NCBI GenBank assembly: GCA_016185065.1
Contig: JACPOL010000005.1
Coordinates: 92,940 to 156,939, forward strand
DNA length: 64,000 nucleotides
Origin: Chlamydiales bacterium
GTDB lineage: Bacteria > Chlamydiota > Chlamydiia > Chlamydiales > Rhabdochlamydiaceae
Direction of reading: 5' to 3'
Shown here piece by piece: positions 1 to 9,299 of this stretch (position 1 is its first letter; the number at the start of each line of letters is the position of its first letter). The notes under the pieces are model-generated. The model was not told the DNA's origin, made no database searches, and saw only the letters and a list, made by a program, of their open reading frames with translations. Position numbers and translations under genes: made by a program.

Positions 1-1
1 C

Positions 2-2005
2 TCAAACAGATTTTTTGATAAGTTAAAGCCCGAGCTCGATGAGAAGCTCCTAAAAGTCAGGAACTCAAATTTCTACGTGCATCCCGAAGCGCCAGAAATC
101 AGCGCGGTAGGGGTCTGGCAGCAGTTCCAGCCCGAAGCGTTTCAGGTGATCTCTCTTTTAAGAAGCGCAAAAGCAGCAGATCAGAATTTTCTGGGACTTC
201 TCTCCAGACTCTGCGTTCAACAGCTCAACCTGCCTAGCGAGATGGTAAGACGCGTTCTTTTCTATCAGCAGAATCAACGGTCTGCTGTTCGCCCCGATGA
301 GAGCTTGAATTATGCCAATTTGCACCTCTTTGGATTTGAGACGATAGAGGACTGGCTAGGAAGAGGCTATCTCCAGCTGATCTCTGAATATATCATCAAC
401 GCGGCAAAGGTCGCAGAGAAGCGCGGCCTCTCGATCTCAAATGATGAGGCGCGCACTGAACTTCTGAAAAATCTTCAGAAGGGCCTTGCAACTGCAAACA
501 TAAAAGAGAGTCCCACTTACGAAGATGCGAAAGCATTTTTTGGTCAGCAGCTGCGCATGCTCGGTTTCGACGAGGGCCGCGCGATCAAGCTGTGGAAGAA
601 GGTGATGCTGATGCGCCGCCTCTCAGCAGATGTGGGGAGATCGATGCAGGTAGACTCTCTTCCATTTAACGCCTTTAGCGTTTATGCAAACGAGGGAGCA
701 GAGGTCGAAGAGTACTCTCCAGCCGATAGCTTGCGTCTGAGAAATTTTCGCTCGCTTCTCAAATATCAGTACTATGTAGAAGGGGTGATGGGAGTCTCTC
801 GCTCCAGCCTCTATCTACCCAGACAGCTGCCATCTGTTCAAGAGGTTGAAAAGAGGGCTCCTGAGCTTGTAAGACGCCAGTGTAAACTCGAGTGGCGCGA
901 AGTGAAAAAGGAGGCTGTAGCTCAGCGGATCACAATAAAAGAGACCTGGCAGTGGCAGGGTGAGGATAAGAACTGGCAGACTCTGCAAGCTCAATTTCCA
1001 CAACTCTCAAAAGAGCAGACGAGAAGCGCAGCAGGTCGCATGGCGCTGCTCGATAGTTTAAATCCAAAAGAGCGTCTAAAAATCGACCAGTTCACACGCA
1101 TTAGAATCGTCGACGCACATCCTGAGTGGATTGCAGATGCCTTTGAGCGCGCGCCGATTCAGCGAGTAGAAAGGGGAGTGCGTCTCAAGGGAGAGGAGCT
1201 TCCTTTCCTTTCGACAATCTCCGCAGCAGCGCTAATCGAGAAGCTATCAGAAACTTCAACGCTATCTCTTGTTTCAGCAGATGAGGAGAGCTTATATCGC
1301 ATCAAGTCGATTGAGATCGCTCCTCAAAATGAGATTCTCACATTTATTACAGCCTCATCGGATGGAACGCTTGATAGACTTGTGGACGCTCGTCTAGAAG
1401 AGGCCTATCCAGAGATCCGCAAGAAGAATCCCTCTCTCTTTCAACTTTCAAACGGAGAGTGGAAGCCGCTTCAGAGCGTAAGCGATCAAGTTGGAGCTCT
1501 TCTTTATGCGCCGCTTCTCAAAGCAATTGAAGAGGAGTGGAAGCAGACCGGGCACACTCTCTCTGAAAAAGAGGGAAACCAGCCGCTCGAGTTTTACGCA
1601 ACTCGTCGCCACTACGCATGGATGCGTGAGATGAGAGCAAGAGTGATCTCTTCTCCAGAGGATCAGAGTTTAATACAGACAGGATCGAGCTTTGAGGATC
1701 AGTGGAAACTTAAAAAGAGTCAGCGCTCGATTAGGAAGTGGGAGCGCTCTCCCTTTTCCAAAGAAGAAGTTCTTGCTCTGCCTCAAGGGGGCTGGTCTTC
1801 TGTTGGAGTGGGCTTCCTCGGAGAGCTCGGCTTTTGCAAGATGAAGGGCCGCACAAGTGCAACAGAACTCACTCAAGAAGAGAAGAACGAGATCCAGGAG
1901 AATCTATCGCGCGAGACGAGCAGGAAATTCATGGGAGAGCTTCTTAATCAGATGATCGAGAAGAGAGCGATTGGCGAAAATATTTTACCCAATAGAGCTG
2001 TTTAA
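2..2005 (+). CDS. Hypothetical protein with a SurA/PpiD-like helical segment, 5'-truncated by the window edge
   Basis: The frame is open from base 2, so the gene begins upstream; the first possible start inside the window (GTG at 77) need not be the real one. At least 668 residues are visible. A helical stretch about 100 residues in (IINAAKVAEKRG, then FGQQLRMLGFDEGRAIKLWKK) resembles the N-terminal chaperone domain of SurA/PpiD-type peptidyl-prolyl isomerases. I see no clear parvulin domain, and the rest is charged and not recognised. Its stop codon overlaps the next start by one base (TTTAATGAG), so the two are probably co-transcribed. A periplasmic folding role is only an inference. Confidence 0.6.
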   Translation, partial: SNRFFDKLKPELDEKLLKVRNSNFYVHPEAPEISAVGVWQQFQPEAFQVISLLRSAKAADQNFLGLLSRLCVQQLNLPSEMVRRVLFYQQNQRSAVRPDESLNYANLHLFGFETIEDWLGRGYLQLISEYIINAAKVAEKRGLSISNDEARTELLKNLQKGLATANIKESPTYEDAKAFFGQQLRMLGFDEGRAIKLWKKVMLMRRLSADVGRSMQVDSLPFNAFSVYANEGAEVEEYSPADSLRLRNFRSLLKYQYYVEGVMGVSRSSLYLPRQLPSVQEVEKRAPELVRRQCKLEWREVKKEAVAQRITIKETWQWQGEDKNWQTLQAQFPQLSKEQTRSAAGRMALLDSLNPKERLKIDQFTRIRIVDAHPEWIADAFERAPIQRVERGVRLKGEELPFLSTISAAALIEKLSETSTLSLVSADEESLYRIKSIEIAPQNEILTFITASSDGTLDRLVDARLEEAYPEIRKKNPSLFQLSNGEWKPLQSVSDQVGALLYAPLLKAIEEEWKQTGHTLSEKEGNQPLEFYATRRHYAWMREMRARVISSPEDQSLIQTGSSFEDQWKLKKSQRSIRKWERSPFSKEEVLALPQGGWSSVGVGFLGELGFCKMKGRTSATELTQEEKNEIQENLSRETSRKFMGELLNQMIEKRAIGENILPNRAV

Positions 2006-2646
2006 TGAGAAATTATGATGATGGTCTTTTAGACCAGATCGAGCCGCTCTCTCCGCTGGATTTTTTCGCTCTCTCATTTGAGATCGAGTATGCAAAGGCC
2101 TTCCGCCGGCTCTCTCCTCTCCCCTCCACAACCCCCTTTTTGGGCGAGGAGAAGTTTGCTGAGGTCTCCATGGGATGGAATGAGGAGGCTCTTCTCATTG
2201 AAGTGAGTGTGGATAAGCCCTTCGAAGAGTGCTTCTTTCCTCAACTGAGCCAGGGAGATGCTGTCGAACTATTTTTCGACACGCGCGATCTGAAATCAGC
2301 AGGTTTTTTAACCCGCTTCTGCCACCACTTTGTGATCCTTCCGAAGGAGGTGGGTGAGATTCGAGTGCAGGAGCTGACCCGCTTCCGCACAGAGGATACC
2401 CACCCTCTCTGCGATCCAGAGGAGATCGAGGTGAAAGCGGATTTCGGACGCAAAAAATACACGCTGCAAATAACGATTCCCTCCAATTGTTTGCATGGAT
2501 ATGATCCGGCTTCTTTTGATCGTTTGGGATTGACCTACCGCATTCACAGATTCAAGGGGAGTCCGCAGCATTTTTCCGTCTCCTCTCGCTACTATTCGAT
2601 CGAACAAGAAGCGGCTCTCTGGAGCAGCGTTAAACTGAAGAAATAA
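2005..2646 (+). CDS. Hypothetical protein resembling a CBM9/DOMON-like beta-sandwich
   Basis: 213 residues without a signal peptide or membrane segment. The central motif GDAVELFFDTRD followed by a basic/aromatic strand pattern (KYTLQITIPS, DRLGLTYRIHRF) is typical of the family-9 carbohydrate-binding-like fold found in many bacterial proteins of unknown role. It starts inside the stop codon of the preceding gene and is followed three bases later by gcvH, which places it in one transcription unit. The fold call comes from pattern recognition only; ligand and role are unknown. Confidence 0.6.
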   Translation: MRNYDDGLLDQIEPLSPLDFFALSFEIEYAKAFRRLSPLPSTTPFLGEEKFAEVSMGWNEEALLIEVSVDKPFEECFFPQLSQGDAVELFFDTRDLKSAGFLTRFCHHFVILPKEVGEIRVQELTRFRTEDTHPLCDPEEIEVKADFGRKKYTLQITIPSNCLHGYDPASFDRLGLTYRIHRFKGSPQHFSVSSRYYSIEQEAALWSSVKLKK

Positions 2647-2649
2647 GAT

Positions 2650-3009
2650 ATGAAGTTCACACCATCGCACGAGTGGATCCGCTTAGAAGGAACCGAGATC
2701 GGAGTTGTAGGAATCACCCAGCAGGCTCAGACAGAGCTTGGAGAAGTGGTCTACATCGAGCTTCCCATCGTTGGCAAAAGAGTGAAAGCGGGCGATGAGG
2801 TCGCTGTGCTCGAATCGACGAAGGCGGCAGCCGACATCTACTCTCCTGTTTCTGGTGAGATCGTCGAGATCAACACGCAACTTAAAGATGCTTCGGAAAA
2901 GATCAACACCTCTCCTGAATCTGAAGGCTGGCTGTTTAAGATTAAGCTTGTAAATCCCGCAGAACTAGAGCTGCTTCTAGATCGCAAAAGCTACATCGCA
3001 CTATTATGA
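2650..3009 (+). CDS. gcvH: Glycine cleavage system H-like lipoyl protein
   Basis: A 119-residue lipoyl-domain protein. The N-terminus KFTPSHEWIRLEG and the lipoylation motif VLESTKAAADIYSPVSG (the lysine of ESTKA carries lipoate) are diagnostic of GcvH; length is slightly under the usual 125-130. H protein shuttles the aminomethyl group between P, T and L proteins, but none of those genes is near. Chlamydiae usually keep a lone GcvH, so a role as lipoyl carrier or donor is possible (inference). The stop overlaps the start of the next gene (ATGA), indicating translational coupling to the large AsmA-like protein. Confidence 0.9.
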   Translation: MKFTPSHEWIRLEGTEIGVVGITQQAQTELGEVVYIELPIVGKRVKAGDEVAVLESTKAAADIYSPVSGEIVEINTQLKDASEKINTSPESEGWLFKIKLVNPAELELLLDRKSYIALL

Positions 3010-6000
3010 AAGAACGAAGAAAGAAGAAAGGTCTTGTTTTTCTCCTTTTTACTCTTCTTCTCGTCTCCGTATTTCTCTTTCGATCGCCACTACTTAGATT
3101 TGCGCTCTCATTTGTTCTTCCTCCGCATTTGAGCTATGAGAGGCTCGAGTGGAAGGAGGGAAAGATCTCAGTTAAAGGTGTACATCTCGAAGATGAGGGG
3201 ATGCAGCTGCACATCGATGAGGCTGAACTCACATTCCGCCCAGCGCTGAAGCCCCTTTATCTCGAGGCGCAGCTCATCCTCTCACATCCAGAGATCTACC
3301 TCTCTAGCGAAGAGCAGTCGAATGCAGCGCTTCCCCTGCATCTACTTGTTCCTTCGCGCTTTGCTGGGATGAAGCTCCAGGTGAGAAATGGGGTATTAAA
3401 TCTCGACAACTCGCAAAGATTCTACTTCACCTTCGATTCTAAAGAGGCAAAAGAGGAGATCGGCCACCTCGCGCTCACCTCAGATCCAGCTCTATTTCAT
3501 CTCCCTTTGCTCCAAATCGACATGAAGATGGAAGAGGAGGGGCCCTCTGCTCGCTTAAAGGCGGATGAGATCACGGCTCCCCATCTTTTTCAGCTGGTGG
3601 GAGTCTTCTATCCGCCTCTCTTAAATGGATGGAAGAGCAGCGCTGGCAATATCGAACTAAATGCTCATGCGACTCTCTCTCATGAGTTTTCGCTCTCTTC
3701 TTTCAATGCTGATGTTTCGGGGCACTGCTTTACTCTTTTTCATCCTAAACTCGGGATAGAGGTTCAAGGAGAGGCTCTCCGTGGAAACTGCTCACTTCCT
3801 CTTCTCTCTGAAGGAAGAGGAGATTTATGGAAGGAGCTCTCTCTATCGCTTACGCTTGAGGGAGCTGAGTGCAGCTACATTCCGGCTGAGGGTGGGCGTA
3901 CTCCCGTGCTTGGAAAAGCGGAAGCTGCGCTCGTGCTCGAGCCAGAAAAGGAGCCCGCTTTTTTTGTGAGCTCGCTTCTGTTTAGTGGAGAGAAGAAGCT
4001 CGCACTCCGCATGGAGGGCTCTGGAAAAATTGAAGAGAGAGGAGCCTTCTGGACAACGCTCGACATGACACTTGGCGAAGCAAATGCGCTGCCCGCCACT
4101 GCGCGTCTTGCGCTCTCTTCTCAGAAAGAGGGAGATTATCTTCTTCAGACAGAATTTAAAGAGGTCGGGCCCGAACTCTTCTCCCTTGTAAGTCCATGGA
4201 CACCCTTCTCTTTGAAAGAGGGGCTGTTAGATGGAAAAGCAACAGTGGAGGTAAAAGAGGGAGAGCTCGCGCTGCTCGGATTTCAAGATGTCAGCCTGCG
4301 CAAACTCTCTTTTGAGCTGCCTGAGCAGAAATATAGTGGAAAGATAGATCTCCTCGAACTCGCAGGCGAGGCGGTGAAGTCGGAAGCGGGATGGAATTTC
4401 AATCAGCTTCTTATCCAGGGATTTCAAGGGGATGTAGAGGCTGAAAAGATCGCCCTCCAAGCCGATGAGTTTGAGCTTGCATGGGATAAGCAGGGAGCGC
4501 AGCGCCTCTCGCTGAAAGGTCTCTTTCAAGGCGTAGGAAGCGATATCGAGATCCACAGAGCAGCAGATCTTCCTGCGTCGGGATACGCTCTTGTAGGGAC
4601 GGCGACGCTGCAGGAGCAGAGCACAGTTGAATTTGGCTTTAGAGTTAAAGGCCCCACCTTCTCCTCATTTGAAGAGCTTCTCTCCCACTTCGATCCTCAA
4701 GAGGGGTGGCTGCGCTCCTCAACACTTACCGCAGATGTCTATCGCGATCTAGTGCACACATTCGATCCACAGATCGATATTACAGGAGGAGTTAGCCTCT
4801 CAGCTACATTCAACGAAAAGAAGCTCGACTGCACAGTCGAAGGCTCCGAACTTGCAGCCGACCATCCACTATTTAACTTCTCATTAAGCGGCACACACCA
4901 GGCGCACCTGGCTTACACTTTTGAGAGCGAAGAGCTCGAAGGGGAGATGCCTCTTATCTCTGGAAGGTATGTCGATAAGGCTACTAGCCTTGTGATCGAA
5001 AAGATCAGCGGGATGTGCACCCTTTCAAAAGAGCAGATAAGCTTAAACGGTGTGAAGGCAGAGTGCGGCAAGGTTCTTTTTCAAGGAGAGCTCCACTTAA
5101 CAGAGACGCAGCCCAAGACCTTTGATCTCATTGTCGCATCCACCTCTCTTTCAGGAGAGGCCTCAGACTTCTGGCGCCTTCTGCAGCATTTTAAGGGCTT
5201 TCCCACTGCCGGACTTCCGTTAAAGGGACAGATCGTCACCCCCGCTGAAGGTTTCACTCTCTATGCGCGTCTGGGAGCCGGTCAGGAGCCAGCAGCTTGG
5301 CGATTTACTGGAGATCTGGTTCAGGGAGAGGTGCAGCTCTCACCCTCTGCTCAACTTAAAAACCTCTCGTGCGGACTCACTGCCGACTCTCATGCAAAGC
5401 TCTTCTCTCTTAAAGAGGGGCGCGGAGTGTTTGCTTTAAGCGATGGCTCAACCTACAACTTCGATCTTCCTCAGGCAGCCTTCAAGCTCGAAGGGGAGAT
5501 CCGCGGAGAGTTTGACCTCAGGCTTCTTCAAGAGAAGCTTGAGCTCATACGCCTTGCAGGAAGCGTGAAAGGGGTAGCCAAGAAGGGAGCAAAAGATGAG
5601 ATTGCTGTCCGCTTCGATCCTATTCGCTCCCACTACTTCCAGACTAAGCCCAGAGATGCAACGCTCTCTTTAAGCGAGAGTGGAAAGCTCCTTCTTCTAA
5701 ACTGCGATCTCGCTGTTGCTGGAAGAGAGATCTTTCAGCAGTGCGAGTTCCTTAAAAGAGTTGGGCTCGTCGCCTTCGACCCTCCTCAGATCAGCTCTAC
5801 AAGCGACATCGATCTGCGCCTGCGCTACAACGGCTTTCTCGCTTTTGAAGCAGAGGGGCGCGATCTTAGCTTCAAAGGCAAGTCCTACGCACAGTTTGCA
5901 ATGAAAGGTGAGAAGAGAGGCGCTGAGTGGAACATTAAAAAGTTGAGCGTCGGTGGGATCAATCTCCAGACTACGCTCCTCTTTGAACCCCAGAGAGTCA

Positions 6001-7556
6001 TCATCAAGAGCTTCGATCTCGTCCATCCGCTCTCGCGCATGCATGGAGAGGGGATCTATGAGCAGGTTAAAGATAGGCTCTCATGCAACATTCAGGGCTA
6101 CCAGATCGATTTTGCAAACTTCTCGTCCGAGCAGCAGCAGTCCGCTCCAGCTGCCATCAAGGGAAGAGGCCGATTTGAAGTCGACCTCTCGACGATGGAG
6201 ATGACGGGCGAGGCGGCCCTCGATATTATAGCAGAAGCTACTACTTTTAAGAGCGAGAAGCAGATCCCCTTTACCTACTCTCCCAAGAAGGGGGTAGAGG
6301 TTAAGAAGGTGGAGCTCATCTCTGCGCACCAAGAGACCTGTGTAACAGTTGAGAAGATCTCTCTGGACCCTGCGATGAAGAGCGGCTCGATCAAAAAAGC
6401 GACCCACTCTTCTGCTAAACCTCTGCTCGGTGCAAATAATTGGGAGGCGCGCGATCTCAGCTTCGTCCGAGGCGAGGAGATCTGGCAGATCGGCGGTTTC
6501 TCAAAGTATGAGCAGAAGCCCCTCTTTCTCCAGCTAGCCATCGATTTTTCTAAAGAGAAGCTGGTCTGCATCCAGATTAAAGACGATCCCAAGAGTGAGG
6601 GTGTAAAACTCCTGGGAAGAGCCGCTGGTAAAAATGGCTGGCTCTGGCAGTCGGCGCGCGGCAAATTTTCAGGCGTAGAACTCGATCTTGAAAGCGCCCC
6701 CTCAGCTGGAAAAGGGCAGCAGCTCTCTGGATCGATTAAAGTCGATCTTAAGCAGCTCTCCTCTCTCCTTCCAAAGGAGAGTAGAGAGGCGGTTGCACTT
6801 CTCAAGTTAGGAAAAGGGTATGAGCTGATCGGAGATCTCATTCTCCCCAAAGAGGGCTCTCCTCACTTCCGCGGAGCCCTTGCTGGGCAGAACTTTGAGT
6901 GCATGGGCTATACTTTAAATGGGCTACGTGCGCGTGCGGAGATGAGCATGGAGCGCGTCGTCATCAGCCAGCTTACGCTTGCCGATCCCGGTGCGAAGAT
7001 GCAGGTGAAGCTCGCACGTGCAGAAAAACGCCCCTCCACCGGAGAGTGGCATCTGGACGTGCCCCTCATCCAAGTTCAAGACCTCCGCCCCTCTCTAGTC
7101 AGACGCGGTAGTGAGCCACTCGGTGAACCAAAACCCCTCACCATCAAGCATCTGACCCTCTCAAATATCAGAGGAGAGATCGGCGTAGCCTCCAGCTTTC
7201 ATGGTTCTGGTAGCCTAGACTTTACCAACGCCTTCAAAAAAGAGAGCTCCCTGCTCGACATGCCCATTCAGTTTGTGAAAGATCTCGGTTTAGATCCTGG
7301 GATGCTCGTTCCCGTCTACGGAGAGATCGATCTCGACTTAAGAGAGGGCAGATTCTTCATCGAGCGACTCAAGGAAGCTCACAGCGACGGCAGCCGCTCC
7401 GAGTTCTACCTTGCAGAGGAGACTCCCTCCTACATCGATCTGAAGGGCAACGTCCACGTCGATATCAAGATGAAGCAGAACGTCGCCTTTAAACTCGTCG
7501 AGCCATTTACGTTAAAAGTGCGCGGTACCTTAGAGAAGCCCAAGTACGGAATATAA
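3006..7556 (+). CDS. Giant AsmA/TamB-superfamily-like inner-membrane-anchored protein
   Basis: 1516 residues. After a basic N-terminus (KERRKKKG) comes one hydrophobic anchor (about residues 9-38). The rest is an extended run of amphipathic beta strands with repeated 'LxGxxxxL..L' and 'GxLxLxxA' patterns and no enzymatic motif. The C-terminus ends with FTLKVRGTLEKPKYGI, the 'l.v.GTL..Pk' closing strand typical of AsmA-like domains. Proteins of this superfamily (TamB, YhdP, AsmA) span the periplasm and are thought to move lipids or assist outer-membrane assembly. Sequence is poorly conserved, so the exact subfamily is uncertain. It is translationally coupled to gcvH and followed 12 bases later by the comF-like gene. 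Confidence 0.65.
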   Translation: MKERRKKKGLVFLLFTLLLVSVFLFRSPLLRFALSFVLPPHLSYERLEWKEGKISVKGVHLEDEGMQLHIDEAELTFRPALKPLYLEAQLILSHPEIYLSSEEQSNAALPLHLLVPSRFAGMKLQVRNGVLNLDNSQRFYFTFDSKEAKEEIGHLALTSDPALFHLPLLQIDMKMEEEGPSARLKADEITAPHLFQLVGVFYPPLLNGWKSSAGNIELNAHATLSHEFSLSSFNADVSGHCFTLFHPKLGIEVQGEALRGNCSLPLLSEGRGDLWKELSLSLTLEGAECSYIPAEGGRTPVLGKAEAALVLEPEKEPAFFVSSLLFSGEKKLALRMEGSGKIEERGAFWTTLDMTLGEANALPATARLALSSQKEGDYLLQTEFKEVGPELFSLVSPWTPFSLKEGLLDGKATVEVKEGELALLGFQDVSLRKLSFELPEQKYSGKIDLLELAGEAVKSEAGWNFNQLLIQGFQGDVEAEKIALQADEFELAWDKQGAQRLSLKGLFQGVGSDIEIHRAADLPASGYALVGTATLQEQSTVEFGFRVKGPTFSSFEELLSHFDPQEGWLRSSTLTADVYRDLVHTFDPQIDITGGVSLSATFNEKKLDCTVEGSELAADHPLFNFSLSGTHQAHLAYTFESEELEGEMPLISGRYVDKATSLVIEKISGMCTLSKEQISLNGVKAECGKVLFQGELHLTETQPKTFDLIVASTSLSGEASDFWRLLQHFKGFPTAGLPLKGQIVTPAEGFTLYARLGAGQEPAAWRFTGDLVQGEVQLSPSAQLKNLSCGLTADSHAKLFSLKEGRGVFALSDGSTYNFDLPQAAFKLEGEIRGEFDLRLLQEKLELIRLAGSVKGVAKKGAKDEIAVRFDPIRSHYFQTKPRDATLSLSESGKLLLLNCDLAVAGREIFQQCEFLKRVGLVAFDPPQISSTSDIDLRLRYNGFLAFEAEGRDLSFKGKSYAQFAMKGEKRGAEWNIKKLSVGGINLQTTLLFEPQRVIIKSFDLVHPLSRMHGEGIYEQVKDRLSCNIQGYQIDFANFSSEQQQSAPAAIKGRGRFEVDLSTMEMTGEAALDIIAEATTFKSEKQIPFTYSPKKGVEVKKVELISAHQETCVTVEKISLDPAMKSGSIKKATHSSAKPLLGANNWEARDLSFVRGEEIWQIGGFSKYEQKPLFLQLAIDFSKEKLVCIQIKDDPKSEGVKLLGRAAGKNGWLWQSARGKFSGVELDLESAPSAGKGQQLSGSIKVDLKQLSSLLPKESREAVALLKLGKGYELIGDLILPKEGSPHFRGALAGQNFECMGYTLNGLRARAEMSMERVVISQLTLADPGAKMQVKLARAEKRPSTGEWHLDVPLIQVQDLRPSLVRRGSEPLGEPKPLTIKHLTLSNIRGEIGVASSFHGSGSLDFTNAFKKESSLLDMPIQFVKDLGLDPGMLVPVYGEIDLDLREGRFFIERLKEAHSDGSRSEFYLAEETPSYIDLKGNVHVDIKMKQNVAFKLVEPFTLKVRGTLEKPKYGI

Positions 7557-7567
7557 TTGTATCGACT

Positions 7568-8257
7568 GTGATCACGCCTCTGCTTGAACTCATCTTCCCG
7601 CCACTCTGCCTCCACTGCACGGAGCAGACGGGCCAGCTTAAAAAGAGGCTCTGCGATGAGTGTTTAAAGCAGATGAGCTTGATCGAACTCGAAGGAAGAT
7701 GCCCCCGCTGCTTTACAGAGAAAGAGGAGAGCGGCTGTCCAAAGTGTCGAACAAAAGGAAGCCCTTTTAAGCGCATGAGCAGCGCCTTTGAGTATGCGGG
7801 GCCCGCAGCTACACTCGTTCAGCAGTTTAAGTTTGGAAAGAAGCAGGAGCTGGCAAGAGATCTCGCCTCCTGGATGCTCATTCAATTCTTGCGCCTTGAG
7901 GTTCCCCTTCCCGATCTCATCGTCCCCGTTCCTCAGCCCTTCATGCGCACCTGGACGCGAGGCTACAATCAGAGCCTTCTGCTCGCGCAAGAGATCAGCC
8001 GCCTTCTGGATAGACCCTGCGCCGATCTTCTGAAGAAGCGCAGCGGAGACTTCCCCCAAACAGGGCAGTCGCGCAAGCAGCGCGAGAGTCTTCCTTCAGA
8101 TGCAATAAGCTGGAAAAAGAGGCGCTCGATCTCGGACGAGACCATTCTCCTTATCGACGATGTGATGACAACTGGCGCCACCCTTCGCCACTGCGCAGCA
8201 GCCCTGCAGGAGGGCTACCCCGCTGCGCTCTATGCGCTCACCTTCTGCGCCAGCTAA
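7568..8257 (+). CDS. comF: ComF-family phosphoribosyltransferase-like protein
   Basis: 229 residues starting at a GTG. An N-terminal four-cysteine zinc-binding part (PLCLHC, LCDEC, CPRCF, CPKC) is followed by a type I phosphoribosyltransferase fold with the PRPP-binding loop ILLIDDVMTTGATL near residue 200. The motif GYNQSLLLAQEIS is also standard for ComF/GntX proteins. In naturally competent bacteria ComF helps single-strand DNA uptake. In Chlamydiae the role is unproven. It is the last gene of the run that begins at the left edge and is followed by a large palindromic element. Confidence 0.88.
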   Translation: MITPLLELIFPPLCLHCTEQTGQLKKRLCDECLKQMSLIELEGRCPRCFTEKEESGCPKCRTKGSPFKRMSSAFEYAGPAATLVQQFKFGKKQELARDLASWMLIQFLRLEVPLPDLIVPVPQPFMRTWTRGYNQSLLLAQEISRLLDRPCADLLKKRSGDFPQTGQSRKQRESLPSDAISWKKRRSISDETILLIDDVMTTGATLRHCAAALQEGYPAALYALTFCAS

Positions 8258-8296
8258 TACCAAGAAGAAGTTAGCCACGGAAGTGGCGTAAGGTGT

Positions 8297-8461
8297 TAGC
8301 CCCGCGTGAAGCGCAAGCGGAACGTGGGGAAGAGAACCCTACCCCATACACACCAGAGCCGCGGTAGCGGCGACAGAAACCTCTTTCGCCGCTTCCGCGG
8401 CTCTTTGGTATTTGGGGGGTGTATTTTTCCCCACGTTCCGCTTGCGCTTCACGCGGGGCTA
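8297..8461. repeat. Large nested palindrome after comF
   Basis: Two perfectly complementary 35-base arms lie at 8297-8331 and 8427-8461 (core CCGCGTGAAGCGCAAGCGG). Inside them is a second inverted pair at 8355-8373 and 8386-8404 (19 bases, one mismatch, core GCCGCGGTAGCGGCGA). Transcribed, the 165 bases would fold into one long hairpin. It sits between the 3' ends of comF (+) and the convergent paralogue at 8502 (-), so it could act as a two-way terminator. Size and nested design also suit a MITE-like element. No target duplication is obvious. Confidence 0.8.
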
Positions 8462-8501
8462 GCGCCTGACATCGCTTCCGCGATTAAGAAAGCGTTCTCT
8501 C

Positions 8502-9281
8502 TTAAGCGTCTTTTGATTCAGGGGCTTTTACTGGGAATACATCAAAGCAGCTCAGCGTAGCCTCTCTGTAGCTGTCGATGTAGTTCTCATCTTTTAGGAT
8601 TTTTAGCATGACACTAAGCAGATTTTTCGATGGTTCAACTCTGTGAGGAAGAGCGTCGTAATTAGTATTCAGAAGATGGATGGTTCCGGCGCCTGATATA
8701 TCGGTAATTTGTCTGGCTCCCGTCGATATCACAGAAGGTGCAGGAGCGCCGTAAGACTCGAACTCTACTTTTGTTTGAGGGCCATGTGTAGCAATAGATC
8801 TATTGATCCTATCAACCACAAAGTCAAAAGCCAGGTACGTTGGAAACGAGTAAGTAACATTACGTGCCAAAATAACATCCGCAGGACCTACAGCGCCACT
8901 TGTTTGAAGCTCTAGGCCTTTCTTTTCCAGAATGCCTGGGAGCTCATATTTTGAAAAAAGCTTCTCAAAATTTAGATTGATCTCTCTGCCTGGGGTTGGA
9001 GGAGGTGTGATCTGGTAGGTGTGAGAGCAGCGCAGAACAACTTTTGCAATAAGCAGAAAGATACCAAAGGGGATCGCAGCAGCGATTTTTAGAGCGGTTA
9101 TCTGCCAAGCGTCCGGCTGCTTCTCTTCGAGTTCTACATTTCCTATATAGATAACAGCCTTTTGAGTACCGAAGATATCGAGAGCATCATCGACAAACTC
9201 TGTTAACCACTCTGTCGTGGTCATTTGAATCCTGTTTAAAGCCGAGTAGGTTACCGGTGTGCCAAAGCTTACTTCTGCCAT
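8502..9281 (-). CDS. Lineage-specific membrane protein, paralogue A1 of a tandem family
   Basis: 259 residues, function not recognised. The order is a soluble N-terminus with VDDALDIFGTQKAVIY, one hydrophobic segment (about residues 67-87, ALKIAAAIPFGIFLLIAKVV) ending in the family signature LRCSHTY, a Pro-rich linker, and a C-terminal domain containing DRINRSIATHGP and PSKNLLSVMLKILK. The same layout and motifs occur in the genes at 9300 and 10472. Start ATG is preceded by a GGAG ribosome site. Only 18 bases separate it from the upstream paralogue, so they are probably co-transcribed. A host-interface or inclusion-membrane role is a guess from lineage specificity. Confidence 0.75.
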   Translation of the reverse strand: MAEVSFGTPVTYSALNRIQMTTTEWLTEFVDDALDIFGTQKAVIYIGNVELEEKQPDAWQITALKIAAAIPFGIFLLIAKVVLRCSHTYQITPPPTPGREINLNFEKLFSKYELPGILEKKGLELQTSGAVGPADVILARNVTYSFPTYLAFDFVVDRINRSIATHGPQTKVEFESYGAPAPSVISTGARQITDISGAGTIHLLNTNYDALPHRVEPSKNLLSVMLKILKDENYIDSYREATLSCFDVFPVKAPESKDA

Positions 9282-9299
9282 AAATTTTCTCCAGTATTA

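Noticed and set aside
8306..8560. Open frame of 84 codons over the 8297 palindrome
   Set aside because: It reads through both palindrome arms, has no ribosome site and ends inside the paralogue gene on the other strand; composition is explained by the repeat.
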